The notes beneath the pieces were generated by a model that saw nothing but the letters and a program-made list of their open reading frames with translations, did no database searches and had not been told where the DNA came from. DNA of 8,921 nt, from assembly GCA_017935825.1 (NCBI GenBank), contig JAGBGW010000177.1, forward strand, positions 1 to 8,921, in the 5' to 3' direction. A program made the translations under genes and the position numbers. The DNA is from Clostridia bacterium. GTDB lineage: Bacteria > Bacillota > Clostridia > Christensenellales > Maliibacteriaceae. Numbering within the stretch: the first letter of the stretch is position 1; each line of letters starts with the position of its first letter. This document shows, in pieces, positions 1 to 6,174 of the stretch.

Positions 1-39
1 CAGGTTGCTCATAGCTTCCTTTGCAGTGTTGTTTGCCAT
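1..39 (-). CDS. Alpha/beta-type small acid-soluble spore protein, partial (start only)
   Basis: Only the first 13 codons are inside the window; they read MANNTAKEAMSNL on the minus strand and the gene continues past base 1. The ATG is at 39-37 and is preceded by a strong ribosome binding site (TGGAGGTG on the minus strand, around 45-52). An alanine/lysine-rich start leading into a helix fits the N-terminus of a DNA-coating SASP. The gene starts 38 bases after the stop of a complete SASP gene on the same strand, so the two are probably a tandem pair read from one promoter. SASPs of this type saturate spore DNA in the forespore and protect it from UV and heat. The family call rests on the short N-terminus and the neighbour, so it is likely but not proven. 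Confidence 0.72.
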   Translation of the reverse strand, partial: MANNTAKEAMSNL

Positions 40-77
40 TGTTTTTCACCTCCAAATACGTTTGATCGGATGCGGAT

Positions 78-266
78 TTATCGCATGGAGCTCATCTGCT
101 TTTCCTGATATTCGCGGATCATGCGCTGCACCATGCGGCCGCCGACGCTGCCGTTTTCACGGGCGGTCAGGTCGCCGTTGTAACCCTGTTTAAGGTTGAC
201 GCCCATATCCTTTGCGGATTCGTACTTCAGGTTTTCAAGTGCCTTTTTTGCTTCAGGTACGACCAT
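78..266 (-). CDS. Alpha/beta-type small acid-soluble spore protein (SASP)
   Basis: This 62-residue protein carries both hallmark blocks of alpha/beta SASPs. The first is LKYESAKDMGV at residues 13-23, around the site cut by the germination protease GPR. The second is the C-terminal DNA-binding block at 26-53, with KQGYNGDLTARENGSVGG and then MVQRMI. Such proteins coat forespore DNA, shift it toward an A-like form, and are degraded to amino acids at germination. Length is normal for the family. The start at 266 is set by a near-perfect AGGAGGAA site (minus strand, plus positions 275-282) eight bases upstream. A second SASP gene follows 38 bases downstream. One oddity: the residue after the expected GPR-cleaved glutamate (E16) is serine, where the family usually has a hydrophobic residue. 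Confidence 0.96.
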   Translation of the reverse strand: MVVPEAKKALENLKYESAKDMGVNLKQGYNGDLTARENGSVGGRMVQRMIREYQEKQMSSMR

Positions 267-298
267 GTTGTGTGTTCCTCCTTTCTTGCGTGATGTGC

Positions 299-329
299 TA
301 TTAATTTCTCACGAAAAAAAGAAAATACA
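299..329 (-). promoter_or_regulatory. Weak candidate sigma-G promoter for the SASP genes
   Basis: On the minus strand a TGTATT element (plus 324-329) and an ATTAATA element (plus 299-305) are separated by 18 bases. They sit at a suitable distance upstream of the SASP ribosome binding site. Forespore sigma-G promoters have a -35 like GNATA and a -10 like CATACTA; the match here is partial (about 4 of 7 in the -10). The assignment leans mainly on the downstream gene being of a class normally transcribed by sigma-G. Confidence 0.28.
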
Positions 330-340
330 CTGGAAAAACC

Positions 341-355
341 TGCGAATTTTTCGCA
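341..355. repeat. Short perfect inverted repeat upstream of the SASP promoter region
   Basis: TGCGAA and TTCGCA flank a three-base TTT spacer. The repeat lies about 12 bases upstream of the candidate SASP -35 element and about 50 bases from the terminator of the preceding gene. It is too short and lacks a U-tract to be a terminator, so it could be an operator or chance. No specific binding protein can be named. Confidence 0.4.
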
Positions 356-396
356 AATGTGACAAAATGTGCTGCGACTTGCTGATTGTACGAAGA

Positions 397-441
397 GACA
401 AAATAAAAAAACGGATTTCAAATGAGATTGAAATCCGTTTT
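397..441 (-). terminator. Intrinsic terminator of the 453-1274 gene
   Basis: A perfect 14-base-pair stem (408-421 with 428-441) encloses a six-base loop. On the minus strand the stem runs into TTTTTTTATTTTG (down to about 397), a good U-tract. It lies 12 bases past the stop codon of the minus-strand gene at 453-1274, separating that gene from the SASP genes. The plus-strand side also has T-rich sequence (444-456), but no plus-strand gene ends here. Confidence 0.88.
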
Positions 442-452
442 ACTGTATTTTT

Positions 453-1274
453 TTATTCAGTACTTTCGCTTGGTGCGGTCAGCTGTCCGTTGCGATCGCG
501 CTTATATTCAGGATAGCTGGCGGCGGAAAGCATCATCGATACAATTTCTTCGACGGAAAGGGGCGTTCTTGTATCCTCACTTAAATCATCTGCCAGCATC
601 AGTTCCAGTGCCAGCACTGCATCGGTGTTGTGCGCATCGCGGGCAAGGCGCAGGGCGTCATGGAGCATGTCATTGTCAAGATCCATCGTCAATGCTGTCA
701 TAACTTCCGCATCAAGATGCATGCCTGCCGCAATGGCGCGAAGAAGTGCCATGCTTTTGCCAAGCGGACTTAAGTAATCCGCAATGGATGCAATTGCCGC
801 AAGACGGTTGGGTGTCATGGAAATGCCGGAACAAATGCGATCCAGATGGTCCTGATCCAGCACTTGTGCCGCCTGATGGATGACCTCAGCGTTGATGCCT
901 TCGGGGTCAGCAAACAAACTTCGCATATAAAGCGGAACAAAGACATCGTCGCTTACGTGACCGTAGAAACCGATCATATCGATGGGGGGCAGAATATCCA
1001 CGCAGTGCGCAAGCAAGCGGGAAAGACTGTAGCCTGAAAGATCACCCATCAGATCGTACATCTGACCCATGGTCAGCGTTTCGTTGGCAATGCAGGGCTC
1101 AAGCAGCATTTCACATACGCGCTCGGGGATATTGCCGCTGGTGACCACCTCGATGACTTCATCCACAGGACCGACATCTGCCAGATGGCGGGCAAGCCAA
1201 AGCAGTGTATCGGGCGAGGCGGCACGATACAATTCAAAAAAACTGTTCCACGAAAGTGTTTTATCCCATGTCAT
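453..1274 (-). CDS. Hypothetical all-helical soluble protein, 273 aa
   Basis: I do not recognise this protein. It has no signal peptide and no membrane segment. It is acidic and rich in Leu, Ala, Met and Asp, and appears to be almost entirely alpha-helical, with a chain of short amphipathic helices from about residue 10 to 250. The regular helix-turn spacing is reminiscent of a helical-repeat (HEAT/TPR-like) scaffold, but no repeat consensus can be aligned by eye. A charged, probably disordered tail covers about 256-273. Four cysteines (54, 61, 91, 148) form no metal-binding motif. Translation starts at 1274 after GGGGGAA about six bases upstream. The gene has its own promoter (1331-1359) and terminator (397-441), so it is probably monocistronic. 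Its base composition resembles its neighbours, and an open frame this long with start, ribosome site, promoter and terminator in register makes a real gene very likely. Confidence 0.85.
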   Translation of the reverse strand: MTWDKTLSWNSFFELYRAASPDTLLWLARHLADVGPVDEVIEVVTSGNIPERVCEMLLEPCIANETLTMGQMYDLMGDLSGYSLSRLLAHCVDILPPIDMIGFYGHVSDDVFVPLYMRSLFADPEGINAEVIHQAAQVLDQDHLDRICSGISMTPNRLAAIASIADYLSPLGKSMALLRAIAAGMHLDAEVMTALTMDLDNDMLHDALRLARDAHNTDAVLALELMLADDLSEDTRTPLSVEEIVSMMLSAASYPEYKRDRNGQLTAPSESTE

Positions 1275-1330
1275 GGATCATTCCCCCAAGTATATTTATG
1301 AAATATGCTGCCGAGTTTTGTATTGTGGCT

Positions 1331-1359
1331 ATTGTAACACAGAATTGAAGTAGGAGCAA
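1331..1359 (-). promoter_or_regulatory. Vegetative (sigma-A) promoter for the 453-1274 gene
   Basis: On the minus strand TTGCTC (plus 1354-1359) is followed after exactly 17 bases by TACAAT (plus 1331-1336). The -10 is preceded by TGT, an extended TGn element. The implied start of transcription near 1324 gives a leader of about 50 bases before the ATG at 1274. The good -10 with its extension compensates for a modest -35. Confidence 0.62.
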
Positions 1360-1383
1360 ATATCGTTTTGCCTGCTGCAAAAC

Positions 1384-1413
1384 TTGTGTGGAATGTGAAA
1401 TGTGTGATAAAAT
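1384..1413 (+). promoter_or_regulatory. Candidate sigma-A promoter for the 1495-6072 gene cluster
   Basis: TTGTGT (1384-1389) and TAAAAT (1408-1413) are separated by 18 bases, and the -10 carries a TGA extension. Transcription would start near 1420, about 75 bases before the ATG at 1495. It stands back to back with the minus-strand promoter at 1331-1359 inside the non-coding gap 1275-1494. I see no riboswitch or strong hairpin in the leader. Confidence 0.5.
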
Positions 1414-1494
1414 AACTTCAAAGACTTTGTACGGTCTTGAAAGAAGCTGTAAAAGACAAATTCAGCAAATTCGGATCAAAGGCAGGACCCGTTT

Positions 1495-3213
1495 ATGGCA
1501 GATAAAAGAGAAGAAAGGTTTCGTGTCGTACCCATTGCGCGCGATGAACGCATTGCGCAGGATATCGACGGCGATCAGTATTATAAACAGCGCGGCGATA
1601 CTGTGGTGGATGAAGTGGAGATCGTATCGGAAACTCCCTTTGAAACTGCAGCAGGCAGTACTGTGATCCCAAAGTCCGACGATGTGCAGCAGGCAGACTA
1701 TCAGGTGGAAAATCCTCCCGTGGAGGAAGAAGTCTATTACGATGAACCTGAAGTGTATGACGAAGCAGATGATTACGGCAACTATGATGGCGGAGACTTT
1801 GAAGAAGAAGCACCCAAGCGCCGCCGTGCGGCAAGCCATCCGGGTAAAAAGCCGTTTTTCAAACGTGCATGGGTTTATATCGTCCTTGTACTGGTGTTGG
1901 CTGCAGCAGGTAGCGTGTTCTACTGGAAGACGGGGCAGACGTATGCCTCGCAGCTTGCAGTGATCCAGCGTCAGGTAGCGGATATCACTGAACAAATGGA
2001 CCTTGGTGACCGGACACAGGGCGCAACGCTGGATGATCAGATCGCCTTTTATACTGAGCAGTGTGACCAGGCAAGGAAACAGAACAGCGCATTTGAACAG
2101 CTTAATCGCAGTCATTGGTGGCTGTTCAGCCGTGCAGATGCACAGGATATCGGTTTGGCACAGCTCAATGACCGTGTGGAGGAATTGACACCGCTTTTGA
2201 ACAATCTGGGCGTTTTTATGGAACAGGTGGAGCAGGTGGTCATGCAGGTCAAAGGCACACCGCAGAATCCCGGTCATCTTTTGGTGTCATTGGAACTGAC
2301 ACGGGCGCATGAAATTCTGCAAAACGACCGCAACATGATCGCCAATGCACTTTCAATGTGTGATGAACTTGAAAACCTGCCCGAAGCATTTCAACGCGGA
2401 AAAGAGAATTTGCAGCGTGAACTGGAAGTGCTGGATACACAGGTGGTGCTGATGCAGGATTACATCACGGCGATCCTGCCCATCGAGGCGGAAGTCAGCA
2501 CATTCTGTGCTGCAGCAAGGGATTTTTATGCCCGTACGTTTACCGATAACTTTGCAGATGACCTGCAGGCACATTACAGTGTCATTGCAAGAAGCGACAC
2601 GATTCAGGAAAACATTAACAAGATCAATGGTCAGCCTCGCTTTGCCTCTCTGCCGCATTATTACGGCATCAGCGATTTTGCACTGGATGAGGCAGGTACC
2701 CGTATTTTGGAAGAGGAGGGCGTGGTACAGACGGCGCGTAATATTGTGCTCAGTGTCCGCTCTCAGGATGAGAAAATTGCAAGTGCACCGGCTGATTACG
2801 ATCTTTGTGCAAAGGAAATTGAAAGCAACGCAGGGTATATTGAACAGCTGCGTCAGCTTGCACTGCCGCAAGAATATAAAACAGGCAGTGAACGCTATAT
2901 CGAAGCACTGGAAGCCCGTGCAGATTATCTGGATGCGCACTTGGAGTATGCAGATGCCCTGGGTGATGTAAACGCCTGCAAGGCGGAACTGGATGCGGCA
3001 CAAAAACGAAGACAGAGCTTGAGTGAGGAAATCGCACAGGCGCTGAAAGATCACGATATGGATGCATTCCGCCAAAAGAGCGATGAACTGGAAGATGTGC
3101 TGGACGAGATCGAAGACAAGCAGGATGCATATAACCGCGCAAATGCGGCCGTACAGCCTCTGCTGCAGGAGGAAAATCGTCTCTTTGATGCATATCAGGC
3201 AATTGTTTCCTGA
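1495..3213 (+). CDS. Hypothetical single-pass membrane protein with acidic Tyr-rich cytoplasmic domain and long helical extracytoplasmic region
   Basis: I do not recognise this 572-residue protein. Residues 1-105 are very acidic and low-complexity, with a Tyr/Glu/Asp-rich stretch at 69-104 (Tyr 69, 81, 82, 88, 94, 97), and are probably disordered. A basic cluster at 108-124 (KRRR, KK, KR) precedes one hydrophobic segment at about 126-144. By the positive-inside rule the N-terminus is cytoplasmic and residues 145-572 lie outside. The outer part is nearly all helix with heptad-like Leu/Ile/Val spacing, including a strongly charged coiled coil near 490-555. The ATG at 1495 follows AGGA (1484-1487) with seven bases between. 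lspA starts 25 bases after its stop, so it is probably the first gene of an operon. The architecture suggests a structural or scaffolding role at the envelope, such as in division or wall assembly. That is inference from shape only. Confidence 0.85.
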   Translation: MADKREERFRVVPIARDERIAQDIDGDQYYKQRGDTVVDEVEIVSETPFETAAGSTVIPKSDDVQQADYQVENPPVEEEVYYDEPEVYDEADDYGNYDGGDFEEEAPKRRRAASHPGKKPFFKRAWVYIVLVLVLAAAGSVFYWKTGQTYASQLAVIQRQVADITEQMDLGDRTQGATLDDQIAFYTEQCDQARKQNSAFEQLNRSHWWLFSRADAQDIGLAQLNDRVEELTPLLNNLGVFMEQVEQVVMQVKGTPQNPGHLLVSLELTRAHEILQNDRNMIANALSMCDELENLPEAFQRGKENLQRELEVLDTQVVLMQDYITAILPIEAEVSTFCAAARDFYARTFTDNFADDLQAHYSVIARSDTIQENINKINGQPRFASLPHYYGISDFALDEAGTRILEEEGVVQTARNIVLSVRSQDEKIASAPADYDLCAKEIESNAGYIEQLRQLALPQEYKTGSERYIEALEARADYLDAHLEYADALGDVNACKAELDAAQKRRQSLSEEIAQALKDHDMDAFRQKSDELEDVLDEIEDKQDAYNRANAAVQPLLQEENRLFDAYQAIVS

Positions 3214-3238
3214 AGGTAAAAATAAAAGGTATTTGATT

Positions 3239-3760
3239 ATGGTTTTGACTTTTCTTATAATGGCGATCCTTATATTTGCCGATCAATGGATCAAATTCTG
3301 GGCACAAACCAAACTGGTTGCCGCAGGCGGCTACATGCCGCTTTGGGGAAAGTTTGTTGAACTGCGCTACGTGCAAAACACGGGTGCAGCCTTCAGCATC
3401 GGCGAAAACAGTACGCTGTTTTTCATCATCTTTACCACCATTATGCTCATCTGCATCATGGTGTTGATCCTGCATCTTTATAAGCGCAAGATCCACCTTC
3501 TGCACTGGTCGCTGGTGCTGATCATGGCAGGTGGCATCGGCAATCTGATCGACCGCATTTGCTACGGCTATGTGGTGGATATGTTCAATTTTGCATTTTT
3601 TGATTTTCCCGTGTTCAACTTTGCGGATGTGATCATCTGCATCGGTACGGGACTGCTGTTTTTGTTCATCCTCTTCTTCTACGACAAGCACTTTGACGAT
3701 AAGAAGAAGAAAGAACAGATTCAAGAACCTTCGGAGGGCGAAGATGGAGCAGGCATTTGA
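3239..3760 (+). CDS. lspA: Lipoprotein signal peptidase (signal peptidase II)
   Basis: LspA is the aspartic protease of the cytoplasmic membrane that removes signal peptides from diacylglyceryl-modified prolipoproteins, just before the lipobox cysteine. With the ATG at 3239 the protein has 173 residues, near the family norm. It shows the conserved blocks FADQWIK (13-19), QNTGAAFS (46-53), GGIGNLIDR (98-106), VVDMFNF (112-118) and FNFADVIIC (126-134). The catalytic aspartates are D114 and D130. Four membrane segments are visible at about 3-21, 58-80, 88-105 and 131-148, ending in a charged cytoplasmic tail (KKKK, then acidic). The frame is open upstream to 3062, but those residues are not membrane-like and overlap the previous gene. 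The ATG at 3239 follows AAAAGG and places the first helix correctly; a TTG at 3233 is an alternative start. It overlaps the next gene by 17 bases. Confidence 0.97.
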   Translation: MVLTFLIMAILIFADQWIKFWAQTKLVAAGGYMPLWGKFVELRYVQNTGAAFSIGENSTLFFIIFTTIMLICIMVLILHLYKRKIHLLHWSLVLIMAGGIGNLIDRICYGYVVDMFNFAFFDFPVFNFADVIICIGTGLLFLFILFFYDKHFDDKKKKEQIQEPSEGEDGAGI

Positions 3761-4688
3761 GGAAAGAATGCTGGAGCTGCCTGTGGAAGCGGAGGATGTG
3801 GGAAGCAGACTTGATATCTTCCTTGCGGCAAAAGGCGTCTGTACCCGTTCCGCTGCGCAGAACCTGATCAAAAACGGTCACGTTCTGCTGGACGACGTAC
3901 AGGAGACCACCTCTTCCAAAAAGCTCAAAGCAGGGCAGTCCGTTACGGTGGAACTTCCCGAGGCAAAGCCTTTGGAGGCGGCACCCGAAGACATTCCCCT
4001 TGATATTTTATATGAAGATTCCGACGTCATCGTGATCAATAAGCCCCGCGGCATGGTGGTGCATCCTGCGCCCGGCAACGAGACGGGCACGCTGGTCAAT
4101 GCGCTGCTTTTCCATTGCAAGGATCTGTCGGGCATCAACGGTGTGCAGCGCCCGGGCATTGTGCATCGATTGGATAAGGACACCACAGGTGCACTGTCCG
4201 TCGCAAAAAACGACAAGGCGCATGAATCCCTTGCTTTGCAGATCTCGCAGCGTACCATGCACCGCTGCTATCATGCCATCGTGCAGGGTCGATTCCGCGA
4301 GCAAAGCGGCTTTGTGGAGGCAAATATCGGCCGCCATCCCGTTCATCGCAAGAAGATGGCGGTGGTGCCCGACGGTCGCTGGGCACTGACCAACTGGCGT
4401 GTGTTGGAGGAGTTTGAAGCCCCCTACACCTTGCTTGAATTGCGGCTGAAGACAGGCAGGACCCATCAGATCCGCGTGCACATGGCGCATATCGGTCACC
4501 CCGTGGCAAACGATCCGCTCTATGCACCCAACGGCAAGAAGCTTCCTGCGCTGCCTGCGCAGGCTTTGCACGCCTATGAACTTGGATTTGTCCACCCCAC
4601 GACGGGGGAGGATATCATGACTCATGCGCCGTATCCTGCGGATTTTCAGAAGGCACTGGATTACCTTCGTGCAGGCGGCGGAAAATAA
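3744..4688 (+). CDS. rluD: RluD/RluA-family 23S rRNA pseudouridine synthase (YlyB-like)
   Basis: This 314-residue enzyme isomerises uridine to pseudouridine in RNA, most likely in large-subunit rRNA. An S4 RNA-binding domain occupies about residues 18-70 (SRLDIFLAAKG, with NGHVLLDD following). The synthase domain follows, with motif II GIVHRLDKDTTG (138-149) carrying the catalytic D144, the KPRGMVVHP block (100-108), and the C-terminal KTGRTHQIRVHMAHIGHP block (236-253). Length and domain order match RluD and Bacillus YlyB. The start at 3744 is fixed by GGAGGG (3733-3738) five bases upstream. This removes 17 codons of upstream open frame that lie inside lspA. The lspA-ylyB adjacency is well known in Bacillota. 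The 17-base overlap indicates translational coupling. The exact target uridines cannot be read from the sequence. Confidence 0.95.
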   Translation: MEQAFEERMLELPVEAEDVGSRLDIFLAAKGVCTRSAAQNLIKNGHVLLDDVQETTSSKKLKAGQSVTVELPEAKPLEAAPEDIPLDILYEDSDVIVINKPRGMVVHPAPGNETGTLVNALLFHCKDLSGINGVQRPGIVHRLDKDTTGALSVAKNDKAHESLALQISQRTMHRCYHAIVQGRFREQSGFVEANIGRHPVHRKKMAVVPDGRWALTNWRVLEEFEAPYTLLELRLKTGRTHQIRVHMAHIGHPVANDPLYAPNGKKLPALPAQALHAYELGFVHPTTGEDIMTHAPYPADFQKALDYLRAGGGK

Positions 4689-4694
4689 GAAACA

Positions 4695-4711
4695 AATCGA
4701 AACGTTTGATT
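4695..4711. promoter_or_regulatory. Possible LacI-family-type operator before the amidohydrolase gene
   Basis: The core AAACGTTT (4700-4707) is a perfect palindrome with a central CG. It is flanked by AATCG on the left and GATT on the right, which are symmetric only if one base is skipped. LacI/PurR/CcpA-type regulators bind sites with this kind of core. It does not meet the full CcpA cre consensus. It lies in the 37-base gap just ahead of the ribosome binding site at 4714-4719, where a repressor could block elongation. No promoter is visible beside it. Confidence 0.25.
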
Positions 4712-4725
4712 AAGGAGGATGTATC

Positions 4726-6072
4726 ATGCAGCGTTTGATCGATGCAGTCGCACAGGCAAGTGAAGCCATTCTGGAAGCGGAAAGCTTTCTTTGGCAGCAT
4801 CCCGCGCCCGGTTACCGCGAGTGGGAAGCACACAAATATCTGGCAGAAAAGTTTGAAGAACTGGGCTATCATTTGACCTGTCCCGAGGATATCCCCGGTT
4901 TTGTCACGCAGATCGAAACCGGTCGTCCCGGTCCCTGCGTGCTTGTATTGGCAGAGCTTGACTCTTTGATCGTGCCCGGTCATCCCGATGCGGATGCAAA
5001 AACCGGCGCAGTGCATGCCTGCGGTCACCACGCACAGGGCGCGGCACTGTACGGTCTTGCAACTGCTCTGATGCAGCCCGGTGTGCTGGACGAACTTTGC
5101 GGCAGCATCCGTCTTTGTATGGTCCCTGCAGAGGAATTGATCGAGACCTCCTGGCGCGAGGAACTTCGAAAACAAGGCAAGATCCATTTCTTCGGCGGCA
5201 AGGTGGAATTCATGTACCGCGGTCTGTTTGACGGTGTGGATATGGCATTTATGGTCCATCCTGCCACCATGGGTACCGACCTTGACTTTATGCTGGAGGA
5301 AGGCTCCAACGGCTGTGTGGTCAAGAACATTTGCTACGAGGGCGTATCCGCTCATGCAGGCGGCGCACCCCACGAAGGCGTCAACGCATTGTACGCGGCA
5401 AACCTTGGCATGCAGGCCATCAATGCATTGCGCGAGACCTTCCGCGATGAAAAGCATGTGCGCGTGCATCCCATCATCACCAAGGGCGGCGATGCTGTCA
5501 ACGCAATCCCTGCACAGGTGACCATGGAAAGCTATGTGCGCGCTTCTGATTCCGAGACCATCCGTGAAGTCAATGAACGCGTCAACCGCGCACTTGCAGG
5601 CTCTGCGGCGGCACTGGGCGCCAATGTGGTGATTTCTGACCGTGCAGGCTACACGCCTTTGAAGAACGACAAGAACCTGTCTGCGGCGGCATATGAGGCG
5701 ATGGTGGCTGTTGCTCCTGCCGAGCGTTGTGCCATTCTTCCCACCTGGAGCACGGGCTGCACGGACATGGGCGACGTTTCTTCTGTCATGCCTGCCATCC
5801 ATGCATATGTGGGCGGCGCGGCAGGTACGGGTCACGGCGCAGACTACTACATCGCAGACCGTGAGCTGGTCTGTGTCAAGAGCGCACAGTTCCAGGCGGC
5901 ACTGCTGCATATCCTGCTTCGCAACGATGCGGCATGTGCAAAGGACATCATCGCAAAGAAAGACCTGCCCTTTGCCTCCATGGCGGATTACTTCGATGCA
6001 CTGCTTGCCCTGCAGCGCGACGTGCGCGCCGTCAATTACGAGCGCGATGGCGACATTACCCTCCGCTGGTAA
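4726..6072 (+). CDS. M20D-family metallo-amidohydrolase (aminoacylase / AbgB-like)
   Basis: This 448-residue protein belongs to the M20D group of zinc or manganese amidohydrolases, which split N-acyl amino acids or aminobenzoyl-glutamate. Visible metal-site residues are C99 and H101 in HACGHH (97-102), E136/E137 in PAEE (134-137), H178 in MVHP (176-179) and H370 in GTGHG (367-371). This matches the Cys-His-Glu-His-His pattern of plant ILL2-type hydrolases. The dimerisation (lid) domain lies at about 198-310 and starts at YEGVSAHAGGAPHEGVNAL (204-222). No signal peptide is present, so it is cytoplasmic. The ATG at 4726 follows AGGAGG. The long insertion between PAEE and MVHP (about 138-175) resembles AbgB-type proteins. 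It follows rluD by 37 bases without a terminator and precedes cysK/cysE, so a role in releasing sulfur or other amino acids from N-acyl forms is possible. The substrate is not determined. Confidence 0.9.
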   Translation: MQRLIDAVAQASEAILEAESFLWQHPAPGYREWEAHKYLAEKFEELGYHLTCPEDIPGFVTQIETGRPGPCVLVLAELDSLIVPGHPDADAKTGAVHACGHHAQGAALYGLATALMQPGVLDELCGSIRLCMVPAEELIETSWREELRKQGKIHFFGGKVEFMYRGLFDGVDMAFMVHPATMGTDLDFMLEEGSNGCVVKNICYEGVSAHAGGAPHEGVNALYAANLGMQAINALRETFRDEKHVRVHPIITKGGDAVNAIPAQVTMESYVRASDSETIREVNERVNRALAGSAAALGANVVISDRAGYTPLKNDKNLSAAAYEAMVAVAPAERCAILPTWSTGCTDMGDVSSVMPAIHAYVGGAAGTGHGADYYIADRELVCVKSAQFQAALLHILLRNDAACAKDIIAKKDLPFASMADYFDALLALQRDVRAVNYERDGDITLRW

Positions 6073-6095
6073 AACTTAGTTACAAAATAAAAATA

Positions 6096-6124
6096 TTGCG
6101 CGGATTTGCATATCATGGTAGTAT
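6096..6124 (+). promoter_or_regulatory. Candidate sigma-A promoter of cysK-cysE, embedded in a hairpin
   Basis: TTGCGC (6096-6101) and TAGTAT (6119-6124) are separated by 17 bases, with a TGG extension before the -10. Transcription would start near 6131, giving a short leader to the cysK ATG at 6175. Each hexamer matches the consensus only partly. It is the best candidate in the 102-base gap between the amidohydrolase and cysK, and it lies entirely inside the inverted repeat described at 6097-6151. Confidence 0.3.
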
Positions 6125-6151
6125 TCATGCATGTGCGAGTCCGCGCATTTT
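6097..6151 (+). terminator. Long hairpin after the amidohydrolase gene, probable terminator
   Basis: TGCGCGGA (6097-6104) pairs with TCCGCGCA (6140-6147). Inside, after a small TTT/GAG internal loop, GCATATCATG (6108-6117) pairs with CATG (6126-6129) and ATGTGC (6131-6136), with C6130 bulged and one G-T wobble. The eight-base loop is 6118-6125. The stem is followed by only TTTTAGTTT and preceded by an A-rich tract, so termination on the plus strand may be partial. It could end the 1495-6072 operon, attenuate read-through into cysK, or act as an operator. Confidence 0.55.
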
Positions 6152-6174
6152 AGTTTGAAGAAGAAGGAAAACCT

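Noticed and set aside
267..452. Extra small gene between the SASP gene and the 273-aa gene
   Set aside because: The region holds only the SASP ribosome site and promoter region, one palindrome and the terminator. Open frames here translate to low-complexity sequence without ribosome sites.
1388..1666. Small plus-strand open frame beginning in the promoter gap
   Set aside because: It starts before the putative -10 element and overlaps the next gene in another frame, with no ribosome site.
1462..2277. Open frame of 271 codons on the minus strand
   Set aside because: It is antisense to the 572-residue membrane protein gene and has a Cys/His/Phe-rich translation without family features.
3062..3238. 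N-terminal extension of lspA
   Set aside because: The added residues are not membrane-like, overlap the coding end of the previous gene, and the ATG at 3239 with AAAAGG upstream gives the family-typical length.
2750..3871. Long open frame (373 codons) on the minus strand
   Set aside because: It is antisense to the membrane protein, lspA and rluD genes, with low-complexity His/Gln-rich translation and no start signal.
4695..4711. CcpA cre site
   Set aside because: Only the AA-n-CG core and one flanking T fit; the outer TG and CA positions of the cre consensus are missing. It was kept only as a generic LacI-type candidate.
4615..5910. Long open frame (431 codons) on the minus strand
   Set aside because: It lies antisense to the well-supported amidohydrolase gene, is rich in Cys and His as expected from reading the complement of biased codons, has no ribosome site and no recognisable motif.
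6073..6174. T-box or SAM riboswitch controlling cysK
   Set aside because: The gap is too short for either, and none of their conserved sequence blocks (such as the T-box TGGNACCGCG) is present.
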